25,884 bases of DNA from Delta-02 sp964513565. Its GTDB lineage: Bacteria > Desulfobacterota > Syntrophorhabdia > Syntrophorhabdales > Syntrophorhabdaceae. The first letter of the stretch is position 1. Each line of letters begins with the position of its first letter. The DNA is taken from the NCBI GenBank assembly GCA_964513565.1, contig CAZENE010000044.1, forward strand, positions 1-25,884, given 5' to 3'. The notes beneath the pieces were generated by a model. It saw only the letters and a list, made by a program, of their open reading frames with translations. It made no database searches and had not been told where the DNA came from. The translations under genes and the position numbers were made by a program. Positions 7,506 through 15,136 of the stretch are shown piece after piece.

Positions 7506-10138
7506 AATTCTTACACCTACGGATTGCAAATTATAGAGGGACAGAATCAGCTGAAGTCCCTTTTGCGCCTGGTGGTATAACGCTTATCCAGGGACCCAAC
7601 GAGACGGGCAAGACCAGTTTGGCTGAAGCGATACAACTTTTGTTCATTTATCCTGATTCGAGCAAGGCTGAGGACGTAAAGGCAATACGGCCGGTGCACC
7701 GTGATGAAGGTCCGGAGATAGAACTGCACGCTCAAAGTGGTCCTTATGAATTTAAATATTTTAAGCGTTTTTATAAGAAGCCGGAGACAAAACTCACAAT
7801 CACCCGCCCTAAACCGGAAAACCATACGGGCCGGGAAGCTCATGACAGGGCAAACTCTATTCTGGGGGAGACTCTCGATGTCAGTTTATGGAGAGCTCTT
7901 GCGATCCAACAGGGTGCGGGCATTGAACAGCCCGACCTGGCAAAACAGACCTCTCTATCCGCGGCCCTGGACAGGGCGGCAGGCGGTAATGCAGCCGATC
8001 CGCGTGAGGAGGACATTTTCGAGAAGGTTCACGAGGAATATACCCGGTACTATACGGAGCGGGATGCGGAGAAAAAAGAACTGAAGGAGGCCAGTGCGGC
8101 TCTACCTAAAGCACAGGAGCAGGTTTCGCAGATCGAGAAGGCCATAAAAGACCTTGAGGCGGATATCGACCGGACGGCGAAACTCCAGGATGAATTGAAG
8201 GAACTTAAAAGCCGCGAAGCCGGTTTAGAACAGCAAGTTTCCCACTATTCTGCTCTGCTTGAAGACATCAAGGTTCTGGAATCGAGTCTTGAAAAAGCCC
8301 GATTTAAACTGGAAACGACCAAAACGTCCGAACAAATGGCGCAACGCGAGCAGAAGGCGAGACAGGACCTCATCGAGGCGGTTGCCAAGGCCGGGAAAGC
8401 ATATTCAAAAATTGAGTTGTCCAGCGCTCAATCACTGACATTACTGAGTCAGGCGGAGGAAAAATTCGCTGCGGCGGAGAAGTCATTCGATGATGTCGAC
8501 CACCGGAAGAAAGAGGCAGAAACACTCGCGATCTTAAGGCGGAATGATTTTGATCATTTTAGCAATAAACTCCATATGGAGCAGCTCAAGGAGCGTAAGG
8601 ACAGGACCGATAATGCGCGGAACGATGCTGCGAAAGCGGAGGAGACCTTAAAGCATAACAAGGTCAAAGATGCTACCCTGAAAAAGATCCAGGATGCAGA
8701 GAAAGAACTTATAGCTGCACTGGCACGGCTTGAGACAGGCGCTCCGAGTGTTGTCTTGCAGTGCCTTGGCGAATGCCGTTTATCCGTCGATGGTTCGGAA
8801 AGCGTGCTCGGAAAAGATGAGATCAAAACCATATTGGTCGCGGAAAGGTCTACGATCGTTATTCCGGATATAATGTCCATAGAAGTAAAAGCGGGGTCCA
8901 GCATAGAAGGTTTGTCACGAAAGCTGGAAGAGGCTGCCCTTGCTCTGGAAAAGTTATGCAAGGCTGCCGGGGTAAATAACGCGGACGATGCAAGGTCCGC
9001 ATTTGAAGAACGGCAGGAAGCCTCGAGAAAGATCACAAACAAAGCGCAGATAGAAAAAGAGAATCTGAGGGACTTGACATACGATCAGCTTGACCGTAAA
9101 TTGCTCGACCTCCAGCAGACCGTGCCCGACTATCTCGCGAGCCGTACATCAGATCCACCCATATGTCTGAACCTTGAAGCGGCGAAGAAAGAATGGTCGA
9201 ATTCTATGGAAAGCTTCAAAGTCATTAACGACGAATTGGAAAATAAAAAACATCTCTACGAACGAGCCAGACGCCTTAGGGATGACCTGAATACGAGAAA
9301 CAGAGAAATAAAAGTCGAGCATGCGTTAATCGCCAAGACGCTTGAGAATGCCCGCGAAGCGCTTGACAAGGCAAGGGCCAATTGCCTTGACGATAAGCTT
9401 GACGCAAATCTGGTCGGTGCGGGCCGGGCAGTCGCTGATGAAACATCCAATGTCAAAGAGGCCGCGGCATCATTGAACGCGAAAAACCCCGAGCGGGTCA
9501 AGGAGTTGGCGGACACTGCAAAGGAATCACTGAAAACGACCCAGGTACGACGCCGTGCGGCAAATACAGAATTGACCGAAGTCCAGACGAGACTAAAAAT
9601 TCACGGCGAAGAAGGCCTGCACGAGCAATTGAACATGGCCCTGGCGAATCTCAACCACCGCGAACTGGAAAACAGATCGTTATTCCGTCGCGCGGGAGCA
9701 GCGAGACTTTTGCTGGACATCATGCGCGAAGAGCGCGACATGGCTCGCAAGGCTTATATAAGGCCGATAAAAGAAAAAGTCGAAAAGCTTTGCCACCTTG
9801 TATTCGACGGCTCATGCGAAGTCGACATCAGCGACGATCTGCAGATCGTCAGCAGGACTATGGATAACATCACGGTTCCTTTCGAGTACCTGAGCGCCGG
9901 GGCAAAAGAGCAGCTTTCCCTCATATTCCGTCTTGCCTGCTCAATGATAGTTGCAAACGATGGTGATGGGACGCCGATAGTATTGGATGACGCCCTGGGC
10001 TACACGGATAGCGACAGATTGCCCCTGATGGGAGCAGTTTTCGCCAAAGCCGCAAAAGAATGCCAGATCGTCATATTAACCTGTGTCCCGAACCGCTACT
10101 CAAATGTAGGGGCAGCAACCATTATTCCGATAGGATAA
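7502..10138 (+). CDS. Rad50/SbcC-like SMC-family ATPase
   Basis: An 878-aa ATPase partner of the upstream phosphoesterase, expected to clamp and scan DNA ends. Walker A is GPNETGKTS (31-39), followed by long Lys/Glu/Ala-rich coiled coils (about 190-400 and 465-740). The C-terminal head has the signature LSAGAKEQLS (797-806), Walker B VLDD (827-830) with Asp in the place of the usual catalytic Glu, and ILTC where the H-loop is expected. The coiled-coil apex has no CxxC zinc hook. In its place is a roughly 55-residue beta-rich segment (about 413-470) beginning VVLQCLGEC (C421 and C425, a CxxxC spacing). It starts within the phosphoesterase stop codon, so the two subunits are made together. The frame is intact from end to end, unlike the AddA-type gene just upstream. 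Confidence 0.88.
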   Translation: MKFLHLRIANYRGTESAEVPFAPGGITLIQGPNETGKTSLAEAIQLLFIYPDSSKAEDVKAIRPVHRDEGPEIELHAQSGPYEFKYFKRFYKKPETKLTITRPKPENHTGREAHDRANSILGETLDVSLWRALAIQQGAGIEQPDLAKQTSLSAALDRAAGGNAADPREEDIFEKVHEEYTRYYTERDAEKKELKEASAALPKAQEQVSQIEKAIKDLEADIDRTAKLQDELKELKSREAGLEQQVSHYSALLEDIKVLESSLEKARFKLETTKTSEQMAQREQKARQDLIEAVAKAGKAYSKIELSSAQSLTLLSQAEEKFAAAEKSFDDVDHRKKEAETLAILRRNDFDHFSNKLHMEQLKERKDRTDNARNDAAKAEETLKHNKVKDATLKKIQDAEKELIAALARLETGAPSVVLQCLGECRLSVDGSESVLGKDEIKTILVAERSTIVIPDIMSIEVKAGSSIEGLSRKLEEAALALEKLCKAAGVNNADDARSAFEERQEASRKITNKAQIEKENLRDLTYDQLDRKLLDLQQTVPDYLASRTSDPPICLNLEAAKKEWSNSMESFKVINDELENKKHLYERARRLRDDLNTRNREIKVEHALIAKTLENAREALDKARANCLDDKLDANLVGAGRAVADETSNVKEAAASLNAKNPERVKELADTAKESLKTTQVRRRAANTELTEVQTRLKIHGEEGLHEQLNMALANLNHRELENRSLFRRAGAARLLLDIMREERDMARKAYIRPIKEKVEKLCHLVFDGSCEVDISDDLQIVSRTMDNITVPFEYLSAGAKEQLSLIFRLACSMIVANDGDGTPIVLDDALGYTDSDRLPLMGAVFAKAAKECQIVILTCVPNRYSNVGAATIIPIG

Positions 10139-10249
10139 ACAAGCGTTGAACTGACCAAAGCATTTCTCTTCCCTGATGACAGCCGGCATGAGACGAGAAA
10201 ATCATGATAACTCTTGACGATAATAACGCAAGGCGATATTACTAGTCTT

Positions 10250-10328
10250 AATGATATTTGAGGGAAAGGGAATAGAAGCGATGGATCATCCTTTGAAAAA
10301 GCAGCGTTTTGTTTCCTCAAATATCATT
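10250..10328 (+). promoter_or_regulatory. Long-range inverted repeat in the zinc-ribbon gene leader
   Basis: AATGATATTTGAGG (10250-10263) and CCTCAAATATCATT (10315-10328) form a perfect 14-bp inverted repeat with a 51-nt loop. The right arm ends 2 nt before the ribosome binding site GGAGG (10331-10335) of the zinc-ribbon gene. Folding in RNA would put a stable stem against the ribosome site, so translational or transcript-end control is possible. A protein-binding role cannot be excluded. Confidence 0.5.
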
Positions 10329-10340
10329 CTGGAGGACAAT

Positions 10341-10511
10341 ATGAAAAAAGGCCCAAGATGCCCTGTGTGCGGATCCCTTCAAGTTAAGGTATTGCGCGCT
10401 TCAGATCCTCAGAAAAAGGACGAAAGTAAAGAAACAGAAACTTCCGAGAAAAAAGATAACTGGAAATGTTACGATTGTTACCGGCAATTTCCGAAACCGG
10501 ACGAATCGTAA
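10341..10511 (+). CDS. Small zinc-ribbon protein
   Basis: A 56-aa cytoplasmic protein starting MKKGPRCPVCGS, with GGAGG 5 nt before the ATG. Two CxxC pairs (C7/C10 and C43/C46, CYDC) flank a Lys/Glu/Ser-rich linker, the layout of a zinc ribbon. Such proteins bind nucleic acid or protein partners; no specific role can be read here. It follows the Rad50-like gene by 200 bp and has its own leader with a long inverted repeat. A longer in-frame start (10251) would run through that stem and has no ribosome site, so I prefer 10341. Confidence 0.7.
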   Translation: MKKGPRCPVCGSLQVKVLRASDPQKKDESKETETSEKKDNWKCYDCYRQFPKPDES

Positions 10512-10585
10512 AAGAAAACAGTGCATCCTTTATCAAAAATTGCCGCAGTGAATAGATCCTGCATTCTTTCCGGGAAGGACATATT

Positions 10586-10879
10586 TTGAGTGAACACACG
10601 GGCGGAGGAAAGTTCGGGAAAGTTCGTAATTCCTGGCCGTTCGTGAAATTAACGATAAACGAAGATAGCGTTTCAATGAGAACCTTTCTACAGGAGGTTC
10701 ATATAAAGCGTCCGTATATCCAGACGATCATCATCCAGAGATATTTTATCACCTATTGCTTTATCTTCGGACATAATGACCCTACAACCGCAGAAGAGAT
10801 CGAATTCTGGACATTTTCTCCTGATCCTGTGACTCACGCTCTAAGATCGCAAGGGTATCCTGTTTCAGAAGTCCAATAA
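10586..10879 (+). CDS. Small hypothetical protein, PH-like fold suspected
   Basis: A 97-aa protein with a TTG start at 10586, preceded by GGGAAGGA at a good distance. It has no signal peptide or membrane segment. The pattern NSWPFVKLTINEDSVSMRT, then alternating short strands, then EEIEFWTFSPDPVTHALRSQ and GYPV, resembles a family of small bacterial proteins with a PH-like barrel closed by a C-terminal helix. I know that family only by pattern, so function is open. It lies 74 bp after the zinc-ribbon gene on the same strand and could be cotranscribed with it. Confidence 0.55.
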   Translation: MSEHTGGGKFGKVRNSWPFVKLTINEDSVSMRTFLQEVHIKRPYIQTIIIQRYFITYCFIFGHNDPTTAEEIEFWTFSPDPVTHALRSQGYPVSEVQ

Positions 10880-10881
10880 GG

Positions 10882-11055
10882 CTAATCTCTCAGGATTATC
10901 CACCCTGCCAGTTCGTCAATCCAGTCCGCAAAATAATTAATGATCAGCCGGTTTGGGTCATGCTTGCACTCTACATTCTCTTTTCCAGGGATCAGGGCAA
11001 ACTCCGGACCGAACCCCCGCAGCCCGCCTTTTCTATCCGTACTTTCTTTATGAAA
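10882..11055 (-). pseudogene. 3' fragment of an unidentified gene
   Basis: A minus frame of 57 codons ends in a proper stop (10882-10884) but has no start; it is closed upstream by TAA at 11056-11058. The peptide looks like the real end of a globular protein (GPEFALIPGKENVECKHDP, then LIINYFADWIDELAGW). The 5' part is replaced by AT-rich imperfect direct repeats around AAATTATG/GATTATGCTT (11053-11092). I cannot name the family. Confidence 0.4.
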
Positions 11056-11107
11056 TTATGTTAAATTATGCTTAGATTATGCTTGAGAGGACAAAAGGGG
11101 GTAAATA

Positions 11108-11224
11108 ATGGGAGATAAAGGCGGGAAGAAAGATAGAGGCAAGGAGCAGAAACAAAAAGCTATCAAACACGAAAAACAGATAAAAGAGAAAAAGGAAAAA
11201 GAACCGAAACGCGCACAGAAATAG
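11108..11224 (+). CDS. Very small Lys-rich protein (MGDKGGKKD type)
   Basis: A 38-aa protein beginning MGDKGGKKDRGKEQKQKA and ending PKRAQK, with a strong GGGGG ribosome site 7-8 nt before the ATG. About 40 percent of residues are Lys or Arg, interspersed with Gln and Glu, and it is probably disordered. Very similar tiny proteins starting MGDKGGKKDK are widespread in Proteobacteria and deltaproteobacteria, where they remain uncharacterised; this is from memory of the family. Nucleic-acid association is a fair guess from the charge only. Confidence 0.75.
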   Translation: MGDKGGKKDRGKEQKQKAIKHEKQIKEKKEKEPKRAQK

Positions 11225-11403
11225 ATTACCTGGAATTCTCTACAATTTTAGTCGATATCAACCCGAGATACGGTTTGCATCCAAACATGCTTTCCAGCCG
11301 TGAACTGATCAAGAAATATTCCGGCAGCATTGTGGGTGTTCACCTGTCAGAAGACCCGTTAGGCCCTGAATTTCGCCAGATCTCGCAACACGTCCCGGCG
11401 TAA
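11221..11403 (+). pseudogene. Fragment of an unidentified gene
   Basis: A 60-codon open frame without a start codon of its own runs out of the end of the Lys-rich gene. It reads like natural protein (LVDINPRYGLHPNMLSSREL, SGSIVGVHLSEDPLGPEF) and ends at TAA 11401-11403. Possibly the C-terminal end of a gene whose 5' part was lost when the Lys-rich gene came to lie here. The family is not recognised. Confidence 0.3.
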
Positions 11404-11447
11404 GTATTCGGTATTTTCCTGCTTGAAGATTCTTCAAAATAAAGCTA

Positions 11448-11544
11448 ATTCAAATCGCTGATCTCAAAAAAGATTTGTCAATACGAAACTCTTCGATGGT
11501 GATGAGGTTTTTCTATCTTTTGAAAAAAATGCCATACACCCTCT
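11448..11544 (+). pseudogene. Decayed copy of the wtpC 3' end
   Basis: This stretch aligns with the last 100 bp of wtpC at 24630-24732. Most of it is identical, including an unbroken run of about 50 bp from AAACTCTTCGATGGTGATGA on. Differences include single-base changes (GCTGATC for GTTGATC, ATACG for ATATG) and lost bases in the A and T runs and near the end. The indels break the frame, so it cannot encode the TOBE-domain end. The homology ends abruptly on both sides. Confidence 0.8.
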
Positions 11545-11615
11545 TGAACACTCCAGGGCCTATCGGGAGTAGCTTCCCATAAAAAGTTAACTGCCAAAAA
11601 CCCTGAAGGGGTATT

Positions 11616-12098
11616 CTATTGGTAGTCCCTAGGTATCTCTTTCAACATCAAGGCATCTTGAGGGCATGCAGCAAGGCAGCGTCCACAACCAGTGCATTTT
11701 TCGGCGTCGATCATGGCCACTCTGTTCAGAGTGATGGCACTGGTCGGGCATGCCTCAGCACATATCCCGCAACCCGCACATTTTTCGACAGTTACAAAAG
11801 CTCGGCGACGAATTCCGGTTCCTTGCGGGATTTGAGATCGGGTAACGATCGGCGACGTTATTTGACTCGCTGTCCGAAATCCGGTAACCTTTGGATCGCC
11901 GATTCCCTTGATTTTACCGGCATCCGGTTGTTGGCGTGTCCTCCTTGCCAAGATCATCTTACCGAGCAGAGCGAAGACAGACGATGCGAAACCGACCCTG
12001 CCGGCTACACGCGTCCTGCCTGTACCAACGCCACAACGCCCGGCATTCCCTCCACGGGATCCAACTCCCCGACCACCTTTCCTACCGCCTTTTCTCAT
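11616..12098 (-). CDS. Gly/Arg-rich dicluster ferredoxin (2x[4Fe-4S])
   Basis: A 160-aa electron-transfer protein. The C-terminal 60 residues carry two complete [4Fe-4S] motifs, CAGCGICAEACP and CTGCGRCLAACP, separated as in bacterial 8Fe ferredoxins. The N-terminus is Gly/Arg-rich (RKGGRKGGRGVGSRGG), like small Fe-S proteins near MoFe/nitrogenase-type cofactor and NifB-like genes, followed by a mildly hydrophobic stretch (VGFASSVFALLGKMIL) that could rest on the membrane. I chose ATG 12098 because the Gly/Arg pattern begins there; a GTG at 12143 would add 15 residues, and neither start has a clear ribosome site. No oxidoreductase gene lies beside it to name the electron partner. Confidence 0.82.
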   Translation of the reverse strand: MRKGGRKGGRGVGSRGGNAGRCGVGTGRTRVAGRVGFASSVFALLGKMILARRTRQQPDAGKIKGIGDPKVTGFRTASQITSPIVTRSQIPQGTGIRRRAFVTVEKCAGCGICAEACPTSAITLNRVAMIDAEKCTGCGRCLAACPQDALMLKEIPRDYQ

Positions 12099-12143
12099 GA
12101 CAACATCTTTTTTTTCATGACAACTATCATTTGTCTCCTGCAC

Positions 12144-12444
12144 ATTTTCAACAGCGTTGCGCTACTTCGGACATTATCATTGTCAGAAAGATGACCGCAC
12201 AAAAATGAGATCGGGTGCATCTGGCAACCAATCATAATGCCTATACCAGGAGCATGATGCAAACCTTGTGCCTTTCCATGATATCAACGTAACCTATGTA
12301 ATAACTGAAGGTTATGAGTTGGTAGAAAGAGTACTGGTTGATTTGAAAGATTCAATGTGCACTATTATAGTGTTCGTAAGATTGCAATAGGCACGATTGA
12401 TGGGTGTCAAAAATGATGAGCAAAAAACCGGACCAGGAATCCGG
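12144..12444. other. Gene-poor interval with a possible 3' gene fragment
   Basis: A plus frame of 50 codons (12238-12390) without a start, just after an in-frame TAA, reads EHDANLVPFHDINVTYVI then EGYELVERVLVDLKDS and stops. It looks like a protein C-terminus but is not recognised. The remainder holds nothing I can assign. Confidence 0.3.
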
Positions 12445-12566
12445 GGGGTCAAGTCTTGCTGCCTTATGACTCTTCGCCAAACGATTCCGTGTTACATCAC
12501 GGACAAAAACACGATATTCAAACCGATTCAGAAATGCAGAAATGTAGCATTGCAAGACTTGACCCC
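12445..12566. repeat. Complete inverted-repeat element, copy 4
   Basis: GGGGTCAAGTCTTGC (12445-12459) and GCAAGACTTGACCCC (12552-12566) are perfect 15-bp inverted ends of a 122-bp element. The interior shares a run of about 42 bp with copy 3 (CGGACAAAAACACGATATTC and onward). Just before the right arm, GAAATGTAGCATTGC is the reverse complement of the segment after the left arm of copy 5. It is noncoding and MITE/REP-like. Confidence 0.85.
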
Positions 12567-12610
12567 GAGTTTTCCGTCTTTTGATTAATGATGCCCCTTT
12601 TGCTTTGGCT

Positions 12611-12638
12611 TTGCATCTCCCTGTTTCTGGACTATAGT
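12611..12638 (+). promoter_or_regulatory. Sigma70-like promoter
   Basis: TTGCAT (12611-12616), a 16-bp spacer and TATAGT (12633-12638) lie 28 bp upstream of the ATG at 12667, which has GAGGAG as its ribosome site. Confidence 0.45.
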
Positions 12639-12666
12639 TATATAGAACGCGGGAAGAGGAGAATTC

Positions 12667-12812
12667 ATGATAAAAGTTCGGGCTGAAGCGATGAAGAGGC
12701 CAGGTTGCTGTTGAATGTGCTCGAGAACTATCATCTCCACAACGATGATACTACGGTGGACAAATGGCGGCATGAGGGTGATCTTCCTCCCCACTTCCGG
12801 CTCGGTCAATAG
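12667..12812 (+). pseudogene. Small hypothetical gene with a one-base frameshift
   Basis: An ATG with a good GAGGAG ribosome site starts MIKVRAEA and then runs into a stop after 15 codons. The next frame continues without interruption as DEEARLLLNVLENYHLHNDD, then TTVDKWRHEGDLPPHFRLGQ and TAG. Adding one G (GCG GAT) at about 12695 restores a single acidic protein of about 48 residues. Either a one-base deletion or an assembly error. The product is not recognised. Promoter and ribosome site are intact, which favours a recent change. Confidence 0.5.
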
Positions 12813-12842
12813 TGGAGACAAAACATCAAACGGGGTAAAAGA

Positions 12843-13316
12843 ATGCGCAAGCGAATTATCAATCGAAATTCAACGGAAGCTTCATCCGCCGATCAGGGCT
12901 TTCTGGATTTGGAACGGCTGGCACGGGTCGATATTACATCGGAAGATGCGGCGCACCCTATCGAATCCGCACTGACAACCGGCACCGGGGCCGGGTGGCG
13001 GGCCGGCCAGGCCGGGGAGCAAAAGGTCCGCCTGATATTTGATGAGCCCCAGAGGCTCAGTCGCATCAGCCTGGTATTCGAGGAAGACTCTGGGGGACGC
13101 ACTCAAGAGTTCGCAATCCGCGTGTCGGCGGACAACGGACGCTCTTACCGGGAGGTCCTGCGCCAGCAGTTCACGTTCAGCCCGCCGGGCACGACCCGCG
13201 AGGTGGAAGACTACGCGGTCGACCTTGATAGAGTGACGATACTTGAGTTAAGGATTGTACCTGACATAAGCGGTGGTGACGCTCACGCGTCGCTGACCCG
13301 GTTGCGACTGGTATAA
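12843..13316 (+). CDS. Discoidin (F5/8 type C)-like carbohydrate-binding protein
   Basis: A 157-aa protein with no signal peptide. The segments WRAGQAGEQKVRLIFDEPQ, RISLVFEEDSGGRTQEFAIR and QQFTFSPPGTTREVEDYAVD, ending DISGGDAHASLTRLRLV, match my memory of a compact, strongly conserved single-domain family with a galactose-binding-like beta sandwich. It is common in Proteobacteria and usually annotated as carbohydrate-binding. Ligand and role are unknown. The coding sequence looks richer in G and C than neighbouring genes and is very close in wording to betaproteobacterial homologues as I recall them, so lateral transfer is plausible. The start at 12843 overlaps no gene and follows a purine-rich GGGGTAAAAG. 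Confidence 0.75.
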   Translation: MRKRIINRNSTEASSADQGFLDLERLARVDITSEDAAHPIESALTTGTGAGWRAGQAGEQKVRLIFDEPQRLSRISLVFEEDSGGRTQEFAIRVSADNGRSYREVLRQQFTFSPPGTTREVEDYAVDLDRVTILELRIVPDISGGDAHASLTRLRLV

Positions 13317-13337
13317 CCCGATACCGGGTCATCTCGA

Positions 13338-13367
13338 TTGACAAGTTTCCGCGCGTGGATGTATTGA
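13338..13367 (+). promoter_or_regulatory. Possible promoter for uspA
   Basis: TTGACA (13338-13343), an 18-bp spacer and TATTGA (13362-13367) precede the UspA ATG by 28 bp. The -35 is perfect and the -10 is weak. Confidence 0.35.
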
Positions 13368-13395
13368 TACTATTCTAAACTTGGAGGTTCTCAGA

Positions 13396-13833
13396 ATGTT
13401 TAAAAAGATCCTTTTCCCAACCGATTTTTCAGATGTGTCACGGAAGGCGTTAGAATATATAAAACAGTTGAAGGGTGCAGGAGCGCAGGAAGTAATAGTC
13501 CTCCATGTGATTGACGAAAAGGAGTTGGCGATACTCTCCAGGGTCCCTGACCAGTATTCCCAGATCATGGCCCATATTCAAAGGGACATAACGAAAGTGA
13601 CGGCTGCCATTGAAGCGGACCTTACTGCAGAGGGTTTCGGTGTAAAGCTGATAGTGAAGACAGGACAACCCTTCACCGAGATCATGACGACAGCTGCAGA
13701 CGAAAAGGCGTCCATCATCATAGTGGGTTCGCATGGCAGATCAAATATCGGGGAGATGCTCCTGGGTTCTGTCTCTGAAAATGTCATCAGGCATGCCAGG
13801 GTGCCTGTGCTCGTTATCAGCAGGGAGATATAA
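13396..13833 (+). CDS. uspA: Universal stress protein, UspA family
   Basis: A 145-aa cytoplasmic single-domain Usp. The N-terminal strand KKILFPTDFSD is typical. The ATP-binding motif G-x2-G-x9-G-S is complete in GSHGRSNIGEMLLGS (111-125), so this is the nucleotide-binding class. It would dimerise and respond to starvation or stress; the target is unknown. The ATG at 13396 is preceded by GGAGG at 8-9 nt; an upstream in-frame ATG at 13381 overlaps that ribosome site and is rejected. It stands 105 bp before the dehydrogenase pseudogene on the same strand. Confidence 0.92.
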   Translation: MFKKILFPTDFSDVSRKALEYIKQLKGAGAQEVIVLHVIDEKELAILSRVPDQYSQIMAHIQRDITKVTAAIEADLTAEGFGVKLIVKTGQPFTEIMTTAADEKASIIIVGSHGRSNIGEMLLGSVSENVIRHARVPVLVISREI

Positions 13834-13938
13834 CAAGATACATGCAGTGCACGGACCCCACTGGTCGGTGATTTTGTTTTCAAAGCTTTCCGAGTTATTT
13901 AGTAGCAGGTGTTCACCCTTAACACAAAGGAGTACGGG

Positions 13939-15099
13939 ATGGTTTTAAAAGCAGTATTTCCGGGGAAATACATCCAGGGCGAGGGAGCGCTCAATGAGTT
14001 GCCGCAACTAATTGGCCTGTTAGGGCAAAAGGGGCTGATCCTAACTTCCAATACGGGAAGGACAAAATTATTCCGCAATATGCGAAGCAGTGGAGAGGGG
14101 AGCCAATCCCGGCCGAACCCTTCAGCGGGGAATGCTGCGAAAAGGAATTGGACCGTCTTGCGGGGATCATCCATCGAGAAAAGATAGACATCCTCGTCGG
14201 GATGGGCGGAGGGAAAGGTGATCGATACGGCAAAAATTACCGCGGACCGGTTTGGGATCCCCGTTATCATTGTCCCGACAATTGCTTCTACCGACACTCC
14301 CTGCAGCGGCTGTGCCGTCATTTATTCCGAAGCCGGGGTATTTGAGTCCATATATTATCAGAAGATGAATCCCCAGATTGTGCTGGTGGATACCTTTATC
14401 ATCGCCAATGCACCGATCCGCTTTCTGGTGGCCGGAATGGGCGACGCCCTGAGTACATGGTTCGAANNNNNNNNNNNNNNNNNNNNNNNNNNNNNNNNNN
14501 NNNNNNNNNNNNNNNNNNNNNNNNNNNNNNNNNNNNNNNNNNNNNNNNNNNNNNNNNNNNNNNNNNCGAATGTGGCGGAATCAGCACCCTGACGGCAGTC
14601 CGATTGGCCAGACTGTGTTATGACACCTTGCTCACTTACAGCAATGACGCTAAAATCGCCTGCCAAAATCATCTGATCACCCCCGCATTGGATCATATCA
14701 TCGAGGTCAATATCCTCCTGAGCGGGATTGGATTTGAATTCAGGATTGACATCGGCCCACTCTATTCACAACGGACTTACGGTGCTGGATGAAACCCATT
14801 CCTTTTACCATGGAGAAAAAGTCGCATTTGGCGTTTTGGCGGGGCTATTCCTCACGGATGCTCCGCCGGAGGAAATTAATGAGGTTTATACGTTCTGTGA
14901 GAATGTCGGTCTGCCCACCACCCTGGCCGGTATCGGACTCAAACACCCCGAACGGAATAAAATGAGAAAAGCAGCTAAAAAAGCTTGTGATCCCGCCGAG
15001 GGCATCCATCATGAGGCCGGCACCATCACCCCCGAGAAAGTCTTCAATGCTATGTTCATGGCCGATAATTATGGTAAATCCAGAATACCGAGTCTATGA
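13939..15099 (+). pseudogene. gldA: Glycerol dehydrogenase (GldA) with frameshifts and a gap
   Basis: An NAD-dependent Fe/Zn-type polyol dehydrogenase that would oxidise glycerol to dihydroxyacetone. GldA landmarks are collinear: FPGKYIQGEGAL (start), GECCEKELDRLAGII, VGMGGGK with VIDTAKITAD (nucleotide loop), PTIASTDTPCS, AGMGDALSTWFE, then past the 100-N gap CGGISTLTAVRLARLCYDTL, ITPALDHIIEVN, SAHSIHNGL and YHGEKVAFG (the two metal-binding His). Continuity needs at least three frame changes: near 14075 (after SNTGR), at 14217 (one extra base in GGGAAAGGTGATC) and near 14735 (between GFE and SGLTSAHS). Start ATG 13939 has AAGGAG. Three indels in one gene means either a dead gene or indel-rich assembly; all catalytic residues are still encoded. 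Confidence 0.88.
14467..14566. other. Assembly gap (100 N)
   Basis: A second placeholder of exactly 100 N, inside the gldA-like gene. Coding similarity resumes directly on the far side at a slightly later point of the same protein, so the true missing length is probably near 60-100 bp. Confidence 0.98.
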
Positions 15100-15136
15100 T
15101 CGCGATAAAGATATTGAGTTCTAGGGAGATGCTCCT

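Noticed and set aside
11619..12194. Plus frame of 191 codons opposite the ferredoxin
   Set aside because: It is the shadow of the ferredoxin, whose two complete Cys motifs settle the strand.
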